Below are positions 6,946-15,794 of a stretch of 57,852 bases of DNA, in pieces (within the stretch, counting starts at the first letter, position 1; every line of letters begins with the position of its first letter). The position numbers were made by a program, and so were the translations under genes. Source of the DNA: an uncultured Ectothiorhodospiraceae bacterium (GTDB lineage Bacteria > Pseudomonadota > Gammaproteobacteria > CAMYNG01); contig CAMYNG010000012.1 of the NCBI GenBank assembly GCA_947259765.1, positions 1 through 57,852 of the forward strand, given 5' to 3'. Under the pieces are notes generated by a model. The model saw nothing but the letters and a program-made list of their open reading frames with translations, did no database searches and was not told where the DNA came from.

Positions 6946-8826
6946 CTACCAGTTCATGGCGCTCAGGCGTGAGGCCTTTTTCATTTGATGGCTTTGCATG
7001 CGAGTCAGAATTTCGGCCAGCACGCGTACCGCCGTGGAGATATAGGGCCCTTTGTTGAGCATGACACACTCGGCGCGCACCGACATGGCGGCGTCGGTGA
7101 TTTCCGGGCGTGAAGTGGTGCCACGTTTGGCCAGTGTTTCCAGCACCTGAGTGGCCCAGATCACCGGTACGTGGGCAGCTTCACACAGCCAGAGAATTTC
7201 TTCCTGAGTCTCAGCCATGCGTTCACTTCCAAGTTCTATAGCCAGGTCGCCACGCGCGATCATGATGCCAAACTCATGTCGGCCCAGCATGCCAAGGATG
7301 ATATTGGGTAGCTGCGAAACGGCTTGCTTGGTTTCAATTTTGGCGATGATGGCCACGTGAGCGGCTTGGCGCTTCTTAAGCTCTTCGGCAAGCTTGGTCA
7401 AGTCGCCAAGCGAATTGACGAAAGACAGGCCGATCATATCGGCGTGCTGGCAAACAAAATCCAGATCAATTAGATCCTTTTTGCTTAAGGGTGGCAGTTC
7501 CAGTTGCGTATCCGGAAAATTAATTCCTTTGCCCTCACGTAACCGGACGCCTTTTGGCCCGGCATGCTCAATTTTCAACAGTGCGCCACAGGCGTCAATT
7601 TGTCTGACGCTGCAACCGATTTTACCGTCGTCAATCCACACCGGATCTCCGGGGCGTAATTGATCGAACACCGCGGGATAGGTACACGAGATATGAGTTT
7701 GATGAAAGGTATTGTCTCGTGTATCAAAGTGGGCAGGTTCACCCGGGCTGGGGTCCCGTGTTAAATACATTTGATCACCCTTATTGACACGAATTTCGAC
7801 CGCCTTGCCCTTAAATGACGAAATTACATAGCGGGTGACGGATAAATTTTGTCCCGATGTATCTCGTCGATGGAGTTCGAGTTCCGTGCCGGGTAAAAGA
7901 TAAGTGGATTGTCGGCACACGGTGAGCCAATCGTTGGAACCGTCCTTGCTGAGAGCTTGCAGTTCGCGGCGCCGGCCTTTGCCATCATTCAAGCTCAGAC
8001 TGTCCCCCGCGTTCAGCGTGTCAAATAAGGCCGAGGGAATGAAAACTACATGATCATTGGAGCCTATCTGATCATCACTGGTACCGTCCTTGCGTAGTCG
8101 TAGGATGGCGGGTTCAACGGCTTTGCCAAAGCTGTCTTTTTTGGGCTTCAGGTGCTTAACAGCCGGTTTGGTAATTATCGCTCCAGTGCGTAACTTATGT
8201 CCGGCAAGATCCATGAGGATCTTGCACTTTTTGTTTGACTCCTGTTCCGCACGGCGGATGTTGTTGACCATGCGTTGCCAAACCTTGGCGTTGTCATGAG
8301 CACAATTGATCCTGGCGCAGTCCATACCGGAGTCAATAAGACTCAGGACAAGCCGGTAATTGTTGCTGGCCTCAGTAGGTAAGGTCACCATGATGCGTGT
8401 GTTACGCTGCTTTGGTTTTGCGCCGAACAGTTTATTGGTTCGGGTACGTAACAACGCGGGCCCCAAAGACAACACTTCACCTGACCAGACTCCGTTTTGG
8501 GGTTGTCCGGAATAGCCGACTGCACGACTGAGAATTTCAATCACGCGATCCAGGTTTGCAAGCACATGGGATTCACCCCGGCCTAATGACGACAAGCCCA
8601 CCTGAGAGAGGCGAACCTGTAAATCGCGTAAATCCTGAGAACGTAGGGCTAGATAGTGTGACAGGTTTTCGATACTGACACGTGGCTCGGCGACCGATTG
8701 GAACCGCTGTTGCGAGCCAAGGCGCTTCTGCGCCATCTCCACAACACTGCTACGTAGATTCAACACATCCTGAAGCAACTGCTTTAGGGTTTGGTCGAAA
8801 TGATCAAATCGGTGAGACTGCTCCAT
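6946..8826 (-). CDS. atypical pyruvate kinase with helical N-terminal extension and no C-terminal regulatory domain
   Basis: 626 residues from ATG 8826, which has GGTGAGA upstream; the longer frame to 8931 would run into the ParA-like gene. Residues 1-140 are helical and unlike pyruvate kinase. The catalytic barrel then begins (RNTRIMVTLP, ARINCAHD, MDLAGHKLRTG), is interrupted by a long B domain and resumes with the catalytic lysine in AIIAKIE, the metal-binding ARGDL and ATQVLETLA. The protein ends soon after VMLNKGPYISTAV, so the allosteric C domain of ordinary PykA/PykF is missing. It is the last gene of the CHAD-ParA-PK unit. PEP/ADP phosphotransfer is likely but unproven, because several signature positions differ (GHK for GPK, NCAHD for NFSHG). 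Confidence 0.75.
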   Translation of the reverse strand: MEQSHRFDHFDQTLKQLLQDVLNLRSSVVEMAQKRLGSQQRFQSVAEPRVSIENLSHYLALRSQDLRDLQVRLSQVGLSSLGRGESHVLANLDRVIEILSRAVGYSGQPQNGVWSGEVLSLGPALLRTRTNKLFGAKPKQRNTRIMVTLPTEASNNYRLVLSLIDSGMDCARINCAHDNAKVWQRMVNNIRRAEQESNKKCKILMDLAGHKLRTGAIITKPAVKHLKPKKDSFGKAVEPAILRLRKDGTSDDQIGSNDHVVFIPSALFDTLNAGDSLSLNDGKGRRRELQALSKDGSNDWLTVCRQSTYLLPGTELELHRRDTSGQNLSVTRYVISSFKGKAVEIRVNKGDQMYLTRDPSPGEPAHFDTRDNTFHQTHISCTYPAVFDQLRPGDPVWIDDGKIGCSVRQIDACGALLKIEHAGPKGVRLREGKGINFPDTQLELPPLSKKDLIDLDFVCQHADMIGLSFVNSLGDLTKLAEELKKRQAAHVAIIAKIETKQAVSQLPNIILGMLGRHEFGIMIARGDLAIELGSERMAETQEEILWLCEAAHVPVIWATQVLETLAKRGTTSRPEITDAAMSVRAECVMLNKGPYISTAVRVLAEILTRMQSHQMKKASRLSAMNW

Positions 8827-8897
8827 GTTTGCATTCTCACCGAAATTTATGACGGTGGTGTTACATGTTGAAACAACTGCGGTGTAGGGGTGATTCT

Positions 8898-9644
8898 TTA
8901 AGTCGCAAGGGTTTGCTCGATTTCCTGCCAAAGCGACAGAAATGCCTTAGCGGCATTGTCACCGTTGGCATAGCAAAACAGCGGCGTGCGATGCGTACCC
9001 ATTTGTTCGACCACCGATGAGTAGGGAATGGTTGACTTGAGCCAAAGCGAGGCTTGAAACGGTGGGTTTTCGATGATCGTCCGGTGCAAGGTTTTCCGCC
9101 GATCCACCAGTGAAAAAAATGGCAACAGTTTGAGTTCCGATAACTGCGTCTTTTCACGAAAGCGTAACAACTGCTTGAGTGTACGCAGCGATAAGGTCGT
9201 CGGAATGACCGGTATCAACAATGCGTCAGCGGCCTGAAAGACCGCTTCGGAAACACGCGAGATTCCGGGGGCGCAATCGATGAACAGGTAATCGTACTCT
9301 GCATCAACTTGTGAGATTAACTCACCCAGATGCCCGTCAGAGTTCTTTGTATCGTCCAGATAGAGATCAAGATTCCGATAGGAAAAATCCGCCGGCACGA
9401 GATCCAGGCGTTCGAAATCGGTTCCTTTTATGGCGTCGGCAAGTTGCCGTTTGTGTTTAAGCAGGGCTTTGGCACCCTTTTTGACCTTGGGTTTGATTCG
9501 AAAATAAAAACTCGCCGAGCCTTGCGGGTCCAGATCCCAAACTAATGTTCGCCAACCTTCCTGCGCGGCAAGATACGCCAGATTTACCGCCGCAGCGGTT
9601 TTGCCGACGCCACCTTTGATGTTGTAGCTCGCAAGTACTTTCAT
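8898..9644 (-). CDS. ParA-family ATPase
   Basis: 248-residue deviant-Walker ATPase. The P-loop near residue 10 is KGGVGKTAAAVNLA, including the signature first lysine; Walker A' is VWDLDPQGS and Walker B is YLFIDCAPG. No DNA-binding N-terminus and no MinD-type C-terminal membrane helix are seen, so it resembles orphan ParA/McdA-like positioning ATPases. Its ATG overlaps the stop of the CHAD gene by 4 bp (ATGA), so the two are translationally coupled. There is no parB or parS candidate nearby, which argues against chromosome segregation. A cargo-positioning role, possibly for polyphosphate bodies given the CHAD partner, is inference only. Confidence 0.85.
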   Translation of the reverse strand: MKVLASYNIKGGVGKTAAAVNLAYLAAQEGWRTLVWDLDPQGSASFYFRIKPKVKKGAKALLKHKRQLADAIKGTDFERLDLVPADFSYRNLDLYLDDTKNSDGHLGELISQVDAEYDYLFIDCAPGISRVSEAVFQAADALLIPVIPTTLSLRTLKQLLRFREKTQLSELKLLPFFSLVDRRKTLHRTIIENPPFQASLWLKSTIPYSSVVEQMGTHRTPLFCYANGDNAAKAFLSLWQEIEQTLAT

Positions 9645-11239
9645 TGCGAATTCTTGGCCGCGGACTTTTTATGAAAAAGCGTCTTGAATTGTTTTTTGTT
9701 CGCTCTAACAGCAAAGTGCTCGAACCGTGCCCGGAATTTATTGCGCAGCCGACGCTTTCGCTTGTTCATTTGCCGACAAATTCGCTCAAGGGCAGCAAGT
9801 AAGTCGGGAGATTTGTCTGACAATGTGCCTAACTCCTTGGCATAAGTTGTGAGGCTGGACATTTGAACTTCCATGTCCTGATGTTCGCCCAAATTATCCT
9901 GCAGCCTTTTTGTCTCCTTTATCAGCATACAAATATCGTCGCTGCTATAAAGGCTTTGAAAAAACTCCATGAGATAACGCAATTTCTTTGCTGTTTTTCG
10001 CAGCCGATGATAGTCACTTGCCGGCGAATTTTTTTCAATTTTTGCACCCTGATTGACGACCTGGGAATAGAGTTTCCAGATTTTCCTGTTGGCAACCTGA
10101 CTAACCCGGAGTAAATTTTCACTCGGCTGTGTCGGCTGTGCCAAACACCTTTTCAGAAAACGCCGCCAATTTGTCTTGAAACGTTTGTAGTCCTGTGACT
10201 GCAGTGCTTCTATAAGCGGATTGTAAACTGCATGCCGCTTATACTGTAAAAACTCCTGTAAGGCCGGAAGCGTTGCGTGTAGTTCTGACGGTAGCATGTC
10301 ACGGAATTGCTCCAGTTTCAGAATCAATACATCAGCGTCCCGGGCAGGACCCGTTAGCTCGCTGAGCCAGGAAAATTTAGTTTCATAAGCAGCGAGATTT
10401 CCGGGAAATACCGCATCGAGTTGGCTCAGGACCGTGCGGGTGCGACGAATTGCAATTCGAAAATCATGTAAAAATTCGGCATCAATACGATTGACAATAC
10501 CGTCTTCATTCCGCTCCATGATCTCGAGAAGGTGCTGCAAACATTGCGCGATTGCGGGTAACGCCGCTTGCGTTGAAGTCAGCGACAGACACTTGCTATT
10601 CGATTCCGCCACCGAAACCAGATCCAACTGTTGTACAGCCCTGTCGATAGGATCGACATTGCTCACACAGGTTCCCGGACTTCGCTTCAAGACAGCTCTA
10701 ATTTGTTTTGCAGTTTTCGGATAACCTCTAACCGGTACGACGTCCAGGCAGGGCTCCAGTGAATGCCAGATTCGTGATTTCGGTAAACGCACCTTGCTTG
10801 TATCGACATTGAGCGTTGCGGTCATTTTTTCTTCAGCGTTACGCTTGACGAGGCTCAGTCTTTTTGTCTCAAACTCAAGCACGGGAAGTAGTGCGCGCGG
10901 AACAACTATTTTTGATATTTGCTTGCTCAGGGAGCCAGCCGCTAACTCGGTGACAAAGTCGGGCAGGGTCGAAACCGGCAAAGAGGCTTGTAATGTGCCA
11001 CTACAGTTTAAATACAGTTCAAGAAACCAGCGGTCCTTGGACTTTGTCGCTCTTAACTGAAGATTATTATGAAACAGGCGCCAGTCGAAGGTATCCAGTA
11101 CCAGGTAACGAAGTGTGGATTCACTGGCGGACGCCAACGAAAGGGAACCACGCAAACTATCAACGTACACCCCGACATCGCCTTGTTCCGGTAAAAGAAT
11201 TCGCTCACAACCTCCTGAACTGTGGGATTTTTCACGCAA
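9641..11239 (-). CDS. CYTH-like plus CHAD domain protein (putative polyphosphate-binding)
   Basis: About 530 residues. The N-terminal half reads like a degenerate CYTH domain (STLRYLVLDTFDWRLFHNNLQLRA), and the C-terminal half is a CHAD domain with the conserved helices LHDFRIAIRRTRTVL, DYHRLRKTAKKLRYLMEFF and LQDNLGEHQDMEV. CHAD domains are basic helical bundles that bind inorganic polyphosphate and localise to polyphosphate granules in other bacteria. The start is uncertain: TTG 11239 opens the frame, while a good AGGAGG near 11217 precedes only non-standard in-frame codons. The N-terminal CYTH lacks a clear ExExK motif, so triphosphatase activity is doubtful. First gene of the operon with the ParA and pyruvate kinase genes. 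Confidence 0.8.
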   Translation of the reverse strand: MREKSHSSGGCERILLPEQGDVGVYVDSLRGSLSLASASESTLRYLVLDTFDWRLFHNNLQLRATKSKDRWFLELYLNCSGTLQASLPVSTLPDFVTELAAGSLSKQISKIVVPRALLPVLEFETKRLSLVKRNAEEKMTATLNVDTSKVRLPKSRIWHSLEPCLDVVPVRGYPKTAKQIRAVLKRSPGTCVSNVDPIDRAVQQLDLVSVAESNSKCLSLTSTQAALPAIAQCLQHLLEIMERNEDGIVNRIDAEFLHDFRIAIRRTRTVLSQLDAVFPGNLAAYETKFSWLSELTGPARDADVLILKLEQFRDMLPSELHATLPALQEFLQYKRHAVYNPLIEALQSQDYKRFKTNWRRFLKRCLAQPTQPSENLLRVSQVANRKIWKLYSQVVNQGAKIEKNSPASDYHRLRKTAKKLRYLMEFFQSLYSSDDICMLIKETKRLQDNLGEHQDMEVQMSSLTTYAKELGTLSDKSPDLLAALERICRQMNKRKRRLRNKFRARFEHFAVRANKKQFKTLFHKKSAAKNSQ

Positions 11240-11471
11240 AACTCAATTCCGGTGGCATAAGATTGTTGACAGGGTTCTCTCCCTCCATGCTTATGCCACA
11301 TGATTGCGGGCTATGTAAACAGCCGGAGGATTAGGGTATGCGGATTTCGGGATTTGGTTTTAAGTTTTGCTTGAGGATGTCTTTTTAGGCACACTGACCG
11401 GACTTTCGTCAGCTATGAAGTAAGTGCGGAGATGGTAATTTGTTCTCGAAATTCGCCCGGCGTGCCTTACA

Positions 11472-11490
11472 TAGTTACCCGCTAGTTACC
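11472..11490. repeat. tandem 8-bp repeat upstream of nnrS
   Basis: TAGTTACC occurs twice, separated by CGC, giving an exact 11-bp period that ends 25 bp before the nnrS start codon. One-turn spacing is typical of OmpR-family operators, and the GTTAC core recalls the RstA box at 3558-3571. It may be a control site or chance. Confidence 0.35.
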
Positions 11491-11515
11491 TGCAAGAAAC
11501 TTAAAGAGATTCGGA

Positions 11516-12712
11516 ATGCAGCCAATTCAAGAACCAACACACTACCGGTTTTCGTTTCATCATTTGGGCTTTCGTCCGTTTTTCCTGTTGGCAGGAACAT
11601 TTGCGGTATTTTCTACGACGCTCTGGTTTTTCTTCTATCAGACCGGCACAACAGAATTACCGGGGACGCCCATGCCTACCATGCTCTGGCATGCCCACGA
11701 AATGATTTACGGCTACGCCTTGGCGGTAATTGCCGGTTTCATACTTACTGCGGTGCGTAACTGGACCGGCGTGCAAACCTTGCACGGTGCGGCGCTAATC
11801 GTGTTGGCACTATTGTGGCTGTGCGCAAGAATTCTTCCGTTTGTGGATAATCGCGGCGCCTTTGCTGCAATGGCTATCCTGGATATATCCTTTAATCTTT
11901 TGCTTTGCCTGGCAGTGTTGCATCCCATTGTAAAGTCCAAACAATGGAACCAGTTTGGCGTATGGTCCAAGTTGATTTTTTTACTGGCTGGAAATGTGCT
12001 CTTCTATTTGGGGCTGTTCGGTACGTTACAAAACGGGATTCATTTGGGACTGTACACCGGCCTCTATATCGTGGTTTCGCTGCTACTGTTGATGGCTCGG
12101 CGCGTGATTCCGTTTTTTATCGAGAAGGGCGTTGACAGTCCGGTAACACTCATCAACTATCGCTGGCTGGATCTCAGCAGCCTTGTGCTCATGCTGGTGT
12201 TTTTAGTCGTCGAGGTATTTTATCCACTACCGAAAATTGCAGGAGTCACGGCTGCGGCACTGTTTATTTTGCATGCTTGGCGTTTACGCGGCTGGTACAC
12301 ACCGGGCATTTGGAAAAAACCACTTTTATGGAGTTTGTTTCTGGCCTACAGCTGGATCACCCTGGGCTTTGGCATGTTGGCGCTCAGCCGGATTATCGCT
12401 TTGAACCCCATGTTGGCGGTACATGCATTTGCCTATGGGGGCGTGGGTTTAATGACCCTGGGGATGATGGCGCGCGTGGTGCTGGGGCATACCGGCCGAA
12501 ATGTGTTCGAACCCCCCCAACAGATTAATTGGATGTTTGGCGCGTTGTTTTTGGGTAGCCTGGCCCGCGTATTTGGCCCGATATTTTTGCCTGATTGGTA
12601 TGGTTTCTGGATCGGCGCCTCGCAGGTTTTGTGGATTGCCGCGTTCACTTTGTTTTGTTGGGTTTATGTTCCCATGCTAATCATGGCGCGTGTCGACGGG
12701 CAGTATGGCTAA
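11516..12712 (+). CDS. nnrS: NnrS family membrane protein
   Basis: 398-residue polytopic membrane protein with about 12 hydrophobic segments. It opens with the family signature (FSFHHLGFRPFFLLAG) and contains WHAHEMIYGYALAVIAGFILTAVRNWTG, split by short breaks, followed by the later RVVLGHTGR motif. NnrS is a haem- and copper-containing membrane protein that protects against nitric oxide and reactive nitrogen stress, usually near denitrification genes and under FNR/NnrR/NsrR control. Here it is monocistronic or followed by a small cytochrome c gene. No nitrite or NO reductase genes are in this window, so the nitrogen-oxide source is not visible. Confidence 0.9.
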   Translation: MQPIQEPTHYRFSFHHLGFRPFFLLAGTFAVFSTTLWFFFYQTGTTELPGTPMPTMLWHAHEMIYGYALAVIAGFILTAVRNWTGVQTLHGAALIVLALLWLCARILPFVDNRGAFAAMAILDISFNLLLCLAVLHPIVKSKQWNQFGVWSKLIFLLAGNVLFYLGLFGTLQNGIHLGLYTGLYIVVSLLLLMARRVIPFFIEKGVDSPVTLINYRWLDLSSLVLMLVFLVVEVFYPLPKIAGVTAAALFILHAWRLRGWYTPGIWKKPLLWSLFLAYSWITLGFGMLALSRIIALNPMLAVHAFAYGGVGLMTLGMMARVVLGHTGRNVFEPPQQINWMFGALFLGSLARVFGPIFLPDWYGFWIGASQVLWIAAFTLFCWVYVPMLIMARVDGQYG

Positions 12713-12943
12713 ACACGCGTGACGATCTGCGACGCGACACGAATGTTGTTCTATTTTGCTGTGCTAGAATGCCGCCCTTGAAAGTCGTCGATAGTACCCT
12801 TGTTTTTCTAAGGTGAATTGGTGGCAGGTAACTGGTAAATAACTTGCAAGTTTGGAATGGGGCTGGACTCGTTGAGAATCGGTTCGGATTCGGAGCCGAT
12901 CGAAAGCCCCTTGAGAATCAATTTTCACAAAAGGATTTCAACA

Positions 12944-13228
12944 ATGAAAAAAATTGTTCTGTTGCTCATTGTGACATGCTCAAGTTCTGTGTTCGCCGCC
13001 CAGGACCCCAAGGCGAAGCAGGAAGAGCACGCTAAAAAACTACATGCAAAAAGCTGTGTCAGTTGTCATGATTCTGGAGTTTACACTCGCGAGGATCGAC
13101 GAATACGCTCGCTCGACGCGCTCGCACACCAGGTCAAACGTTGTGAAGCCCCGGCACAGGCAAAGTGGACACCTCAGGAAGCGGATGGGGTTGTTAACTA
13201 CTTAAACAAAGATTACTACAAGTTCTAA
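12944..13228 (+). CDS. small periplasmic monohaem cytochrome c
   Basis: 94-residue precursor from ATG 12944, with AAGGA at 12931-12935; the frame extends upstream but without signal-like sequence. A signal peptide covers residues 1-19 (MKKIVLLLIVTCSSSVFAA). One CxxCH haem motif (CVSCH) lies near residue 39, and the C-terminal VVNYLNKDYYKF helix is typical of class I cytochromes c. It probably shuttles electrons in the periplasm. A second cysteine (HQVKRCEAPAQ) could form a disulfide. Placed between nnrS and the convergent modC; the partner enzyme is not evident. Confidence 0.85.
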   Translation: MKKIVLLLIVTCSSSVFAAQDPKAKQEEHAKKLHAKSCVSCHDSGVYTREDRRIRSLDALAHQVKRCEAPAQAKWTPQEADGVVNYLNKDYYKF

Positions 13229-13248
13229 CGACGCGTGCCGATTTTGCA

Positions 13249-14316
13249 TCACGCCAGCAAAGCAACACTCTTAACCTGGATGTAGACATGTTTACCAGGC
13301 TCTAGGTTTAGCGTTGCGGCTGACTTGCGAGTTATTCGCGAGAGAATGTTAACGCCCTCCATCTCCAGCCGTACCAGTACCTGCGACGGATTTTCATCTA
13401 CAAGCTCTGCAACAATGCCCGGGAAAATATTCAGTATGCTGGTGTCGGTTTGTTTTTCAAGCGTCAGACTGACGTCCCGAGCCAGGATGCGTAATCGCGC
13501 CGACCGGCCAGTGGCCAGATCCTTGCGCGGTACCGTAAATCTGCCACCGGCAAAATCCACGTAGGTCAGGGCATAGGTCTCATCGTGACTGACGATGCGT
13601 GCTTTGATGATCGATTCGGCTTCATCGCCATGCGCAAGCGGTAAATCGGTGCGCGTAAGCATTTCGTCGATAGCACCCGATGCGCGGATTTCCCCGGCGG
13701 ACATTAAGACGAGATGATCGGCCAGACGTGCGACCTCGTCAGCAGAGTGGCTGACATAAAGCACCGGCATCGCCAGCTCGTCGCGCAAGCGCTCCAGAAA
13801 CGGAAAAATTTCTGCCTTGCTGTTCTGGTCCAGTGCAGACAGGGGTTCGTCCATGAGTAACAAGCGTGGACTGGTGAGCAAGGCGCGGGCAATGGCGACG
13901 CGTTGGCGTTCTCCTCCCGACAGATGCATGGGGCGGCGTTGTAGAAAGGGGCCCACGCCAAGCATTTCGATGACTTGATTAAAGCCGAGTTTTTGCCGGG
14001 ATGTCGGGGTTCGCTTAAGGCCGTACTCCAGATTTCCGGTTACCGACAGGTGCGGAAACAGGTTGGCTTCCTGAAAGACATAGCCAATTGATCGTTGGTG
14101 CGGGTGCAAGTACCGACTCTCATCCTGCCAGATTTCGTTTTCCAGCGAAAAAAAGCCGTTGGCACAGGACTCAAGGCCGGCCACTGCGCGCAGCAAGGTT
14201 GTTTTGCCACATCCGGATGGTCCATAGATCGCAGTGATCCCACTTGAGGGCACCTGTAGCTCGGCGTTCAGGGTAAAGTCACCGCGGCTTAAATTGAAAC
14301 GCGCGTGGATACTCAT
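13249..14316 (-). CDS. modC: molybdate ABC transporter ATP-binding protein
   Basis: 355-residue ATPase of the molybdate importer. Walker A is GPSGCGKTT (about 33-41), the signature is LSGGERQR and Walker B is LLLMDEPLSALD, with the switch histidine in VLYVSHS. The C-terminal 100 or so residues form the Mop/TOBE domain (VLVRLEMEGVNILSRITRKSA) characteristic of ModC, which binds molybdate and regulates uptake. Its ATG overlaps the modB stop by 4 bp. Molybdate feeds molybdopterin enzymes such as nitrate, DMSO or formate dehydrogenases, which suits an anaerobically respiring organism. Confidence 0.95.
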   Translation of the reverse strand: MSIHARFNLSRGDFTLNAELQVPSSGITAIYGPSGCGKTTLLRAVAGLESCANGFFSLENEIWQDESRYLHPHQRSIGYVFQEANLFPHLSVTGNLEYGLKRTPTSRQKLGFNQVIEMLGVGPFLQRRPMHLSGGERQRVAIARALLTSPRLLLMDEPLSALDQNSKAEIFPFLERLRDELAMPVLYVSHSADEVARLADHLVLMSAGEIRASGAIDEMLTRTDLPLAHGDEAESIIKARIVSHDETYALTYVDFAGGRFTVPRKDLATGRSARLRILARDVSLTLEKQTDTSILNIFPGIVAELVDENPSQVLVRLEMEGVNILSRITRKSAATLNLEPGKHVYIQVKSVALLA

Positions 14317-15011
14317 GGCTGGAAGGGTGAAAATCGTCGGTTCATGCCGTAGACAATTAGCAACATACAGAACGAAAGTATCAGCAGGCCGCCTGCGAGC
14401 CAGTGGGCATGGGCATACTCCAGTGCTTCGACATGATCGTAGATGGCAATGGACAACACCTGTGTTTCTCCCGGAATGTTGCCGCCAATCATCAGGACCA
14501 CACCAAACTCCCCGACAGTATGCGCAAAGCCCAATACGATCGCGGTCAAAAAACCGGTCCGCGCCATGGGCAAGGCGACCGTAAAAAATCGGTCCAGCGG
14601 TGACGCGCGCAATGTGGCTGCTGCCTCCAACGGGCGCGTGCCTATTGATGTAAACGCGGATTGCAGGGGCTGCACCACAAAGGGCATGGAGTAAAGCACC
14701 GAACCGATTACCAGACCTGTAAAGGTAAAGGCAAGCGGTTGGCTACCGATTGATTCCAGCAATCCGCCCACCGGACCGTGTGCGCCCAGTGTAATGAGCA
14801 AATAGAAACCCAAAACGGTAGGCGGTAGTACCAGCGGAAGTGCAATTAGCGCTTCGATTATTGGTTTGAGTCGAAAGCGGCTGTGTGCCAGCCACCAGGC
14901 GAGGGGCGTGCCGAGCAGCAACAGGATGATCGTGGATAGGCCCGCAAGTTTAAGCGTAATCCACAAGGCGATAAGGTCGGCTTCTACCTTGGGATCAAGC
15001 ATGCTACGCAT
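14313..15011 (-). CDS. modB: molybdate ABC transporter permease
   Basis: 232-residue inner-membrane permease with about five to six membrane helices. The EAA loop that contacts the ATPase is present (EAAATLRASPLDRFFTVALPM, broken by no gap), and the segment VGEFGVVLMIGGNIPGETQ is typical of ModB. Start ATG 15011 (a second ATG at 15002 is possible); neither has a strong ribosome binding site. Middle gene of modABC, 27 bp after modA and overlapping modC by 4 bp. Confidence 0.95.
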   Translation of the reverse strand: MRSMLDPKVEADLIALWITLKLAGLSTIILLLLGTPLAWWLAHSRFRLKPIIEALIALPLVLPPTVLGFYLLITLGAHGPVGGLLESIGSQPLAFTFTGLVIGSVLYSMPFVVQPLQSAFTSIGTRPLEAAATLRASPLDRFFTVALPMARTGFLTAIVLGFAHTVGEFGVVLMIGGNIPGETQVLSIAIYDHVEALEYAHAHWLAGGLLILSFCMLLIVYGMNRRFSPFQP

Positions 15012-15038
15012 CCGCGTGTGGGTGGCCGGTGGTTAGTT

Positions 15039-15794
15039 TTAGGGAACGTCATAGCCATGTCGCTTTATTATGGTACGACCTTCCGTGCTTTTTATGAAAT
15101 CAGTAAATTGTTGTGCCGCTTCGTCATTCGTTAGTAACACCGCTTGCTGCTCAATCTTCGGGTAGAGTGAGGGGTCGATCAGCCACAGCGACCCTTGTGT
15201 GCGCTCGGTCAATTTGCTCAATTGCGAGCGGGCGACAAATCCCAGCTCGGCGTTGCCACTCATTACAAAGTGAAATGCCTGATTCACGTTTTCGCCGCGA
15301 ACGACGCGATGCCGTATCGTTTGCCACAGCCCCAGGGATTGCAATACCGCCTGGGCGGCCTGGCCATACGGCGCCAGGCGCGGATTGGCGATGGCCAAAT
15401 GACGAAACTTACCCGTATGCAGGATCTTCCCCGCGTTGTCGACATAATTCGGCTTCAGGCTCCACAAAACGAGACTGCCGTGGGCGTAGGTAAATCGACT
15501 ACCGCTAATTGCCAAGCCTTCTTGCTCAAGCAGAGAGGGGCGCCGCGAATCGGCGGCAAAAAACATATGGAAGGGCGCGCCGTTTCTGATCTGCGCATAG
15601 TGTTTTCCGGTTGAGCCTTGGGAAATAACCAACTTATGCACTGAGGTTTGTTCAAAACGGGCGGCGAGTTGCTTGAGGGTATCGACAAAATTGGAAGCCA
15701 CCGCGACGCGAAGTTCGTCGGCGGGTGTTGGCGGCGTCCACAATAGCGCGAGTAACAGGGCAAGACAGGGGCGCAAAATTTGAACGAACCTCAC
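15039..15794 (-). CDS. modA: molybdate-binding periplasmic protein
   Basis: 251-residue solute-binding protein, first gene of modABC. A signal peptide runs to about residue 25 (LLALLWTPPTPA), followed by the ModA core: VAVASNFVDTLKQLA, the oxyanion-binding QGSTGKHYAQI, GAPFHMFFAAD and a late FVARSQL. Length is normal for ModA. No ModE-type palindrome was found in the 400 bp upstream, so molybdate-dependent repression cannot be argued from this sequence. Confidence 0.95.
   Translation of the reverse strand: MRFVQILRPCLALLLALLWTPPTPADELRVAVASNFVDTLKQLAARFEQTSVHKLVISQGSTGKHYAQIRNGAPFHMFFAADSRRPSLLEQEGLAISGSRFTYAHGSLVLWSLKPNYVDNAGKILHTGKFRHLAIANPRLAPYGQAAQAVLQSLGLWQTIRHRVVRGENVNQAFHFVMSGNAELGFVARSQLSKLTERTQGSLWLIDPSLYPKIEQQAVLLTNDEAAQQFTDFIKSTEGRTIIKRHGYDVP

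Noticed and set aside
8827-8931. 35-residue N-terminal extension of the pyruvate kinase gene
   Set aside because: It would overlap the ParA-like gene and lacks a binding site; ATG 8826 has GGTGAGA in front.
12872-12919. TTGAGAATC direct repeat and TTGA-GAA-TCAA palindrome before the small cytochrome c gene, considered as an FNR site
   Set aside because: Half-site spacing is three bases instead of the six between TTGA and TCAA in FNR sites.
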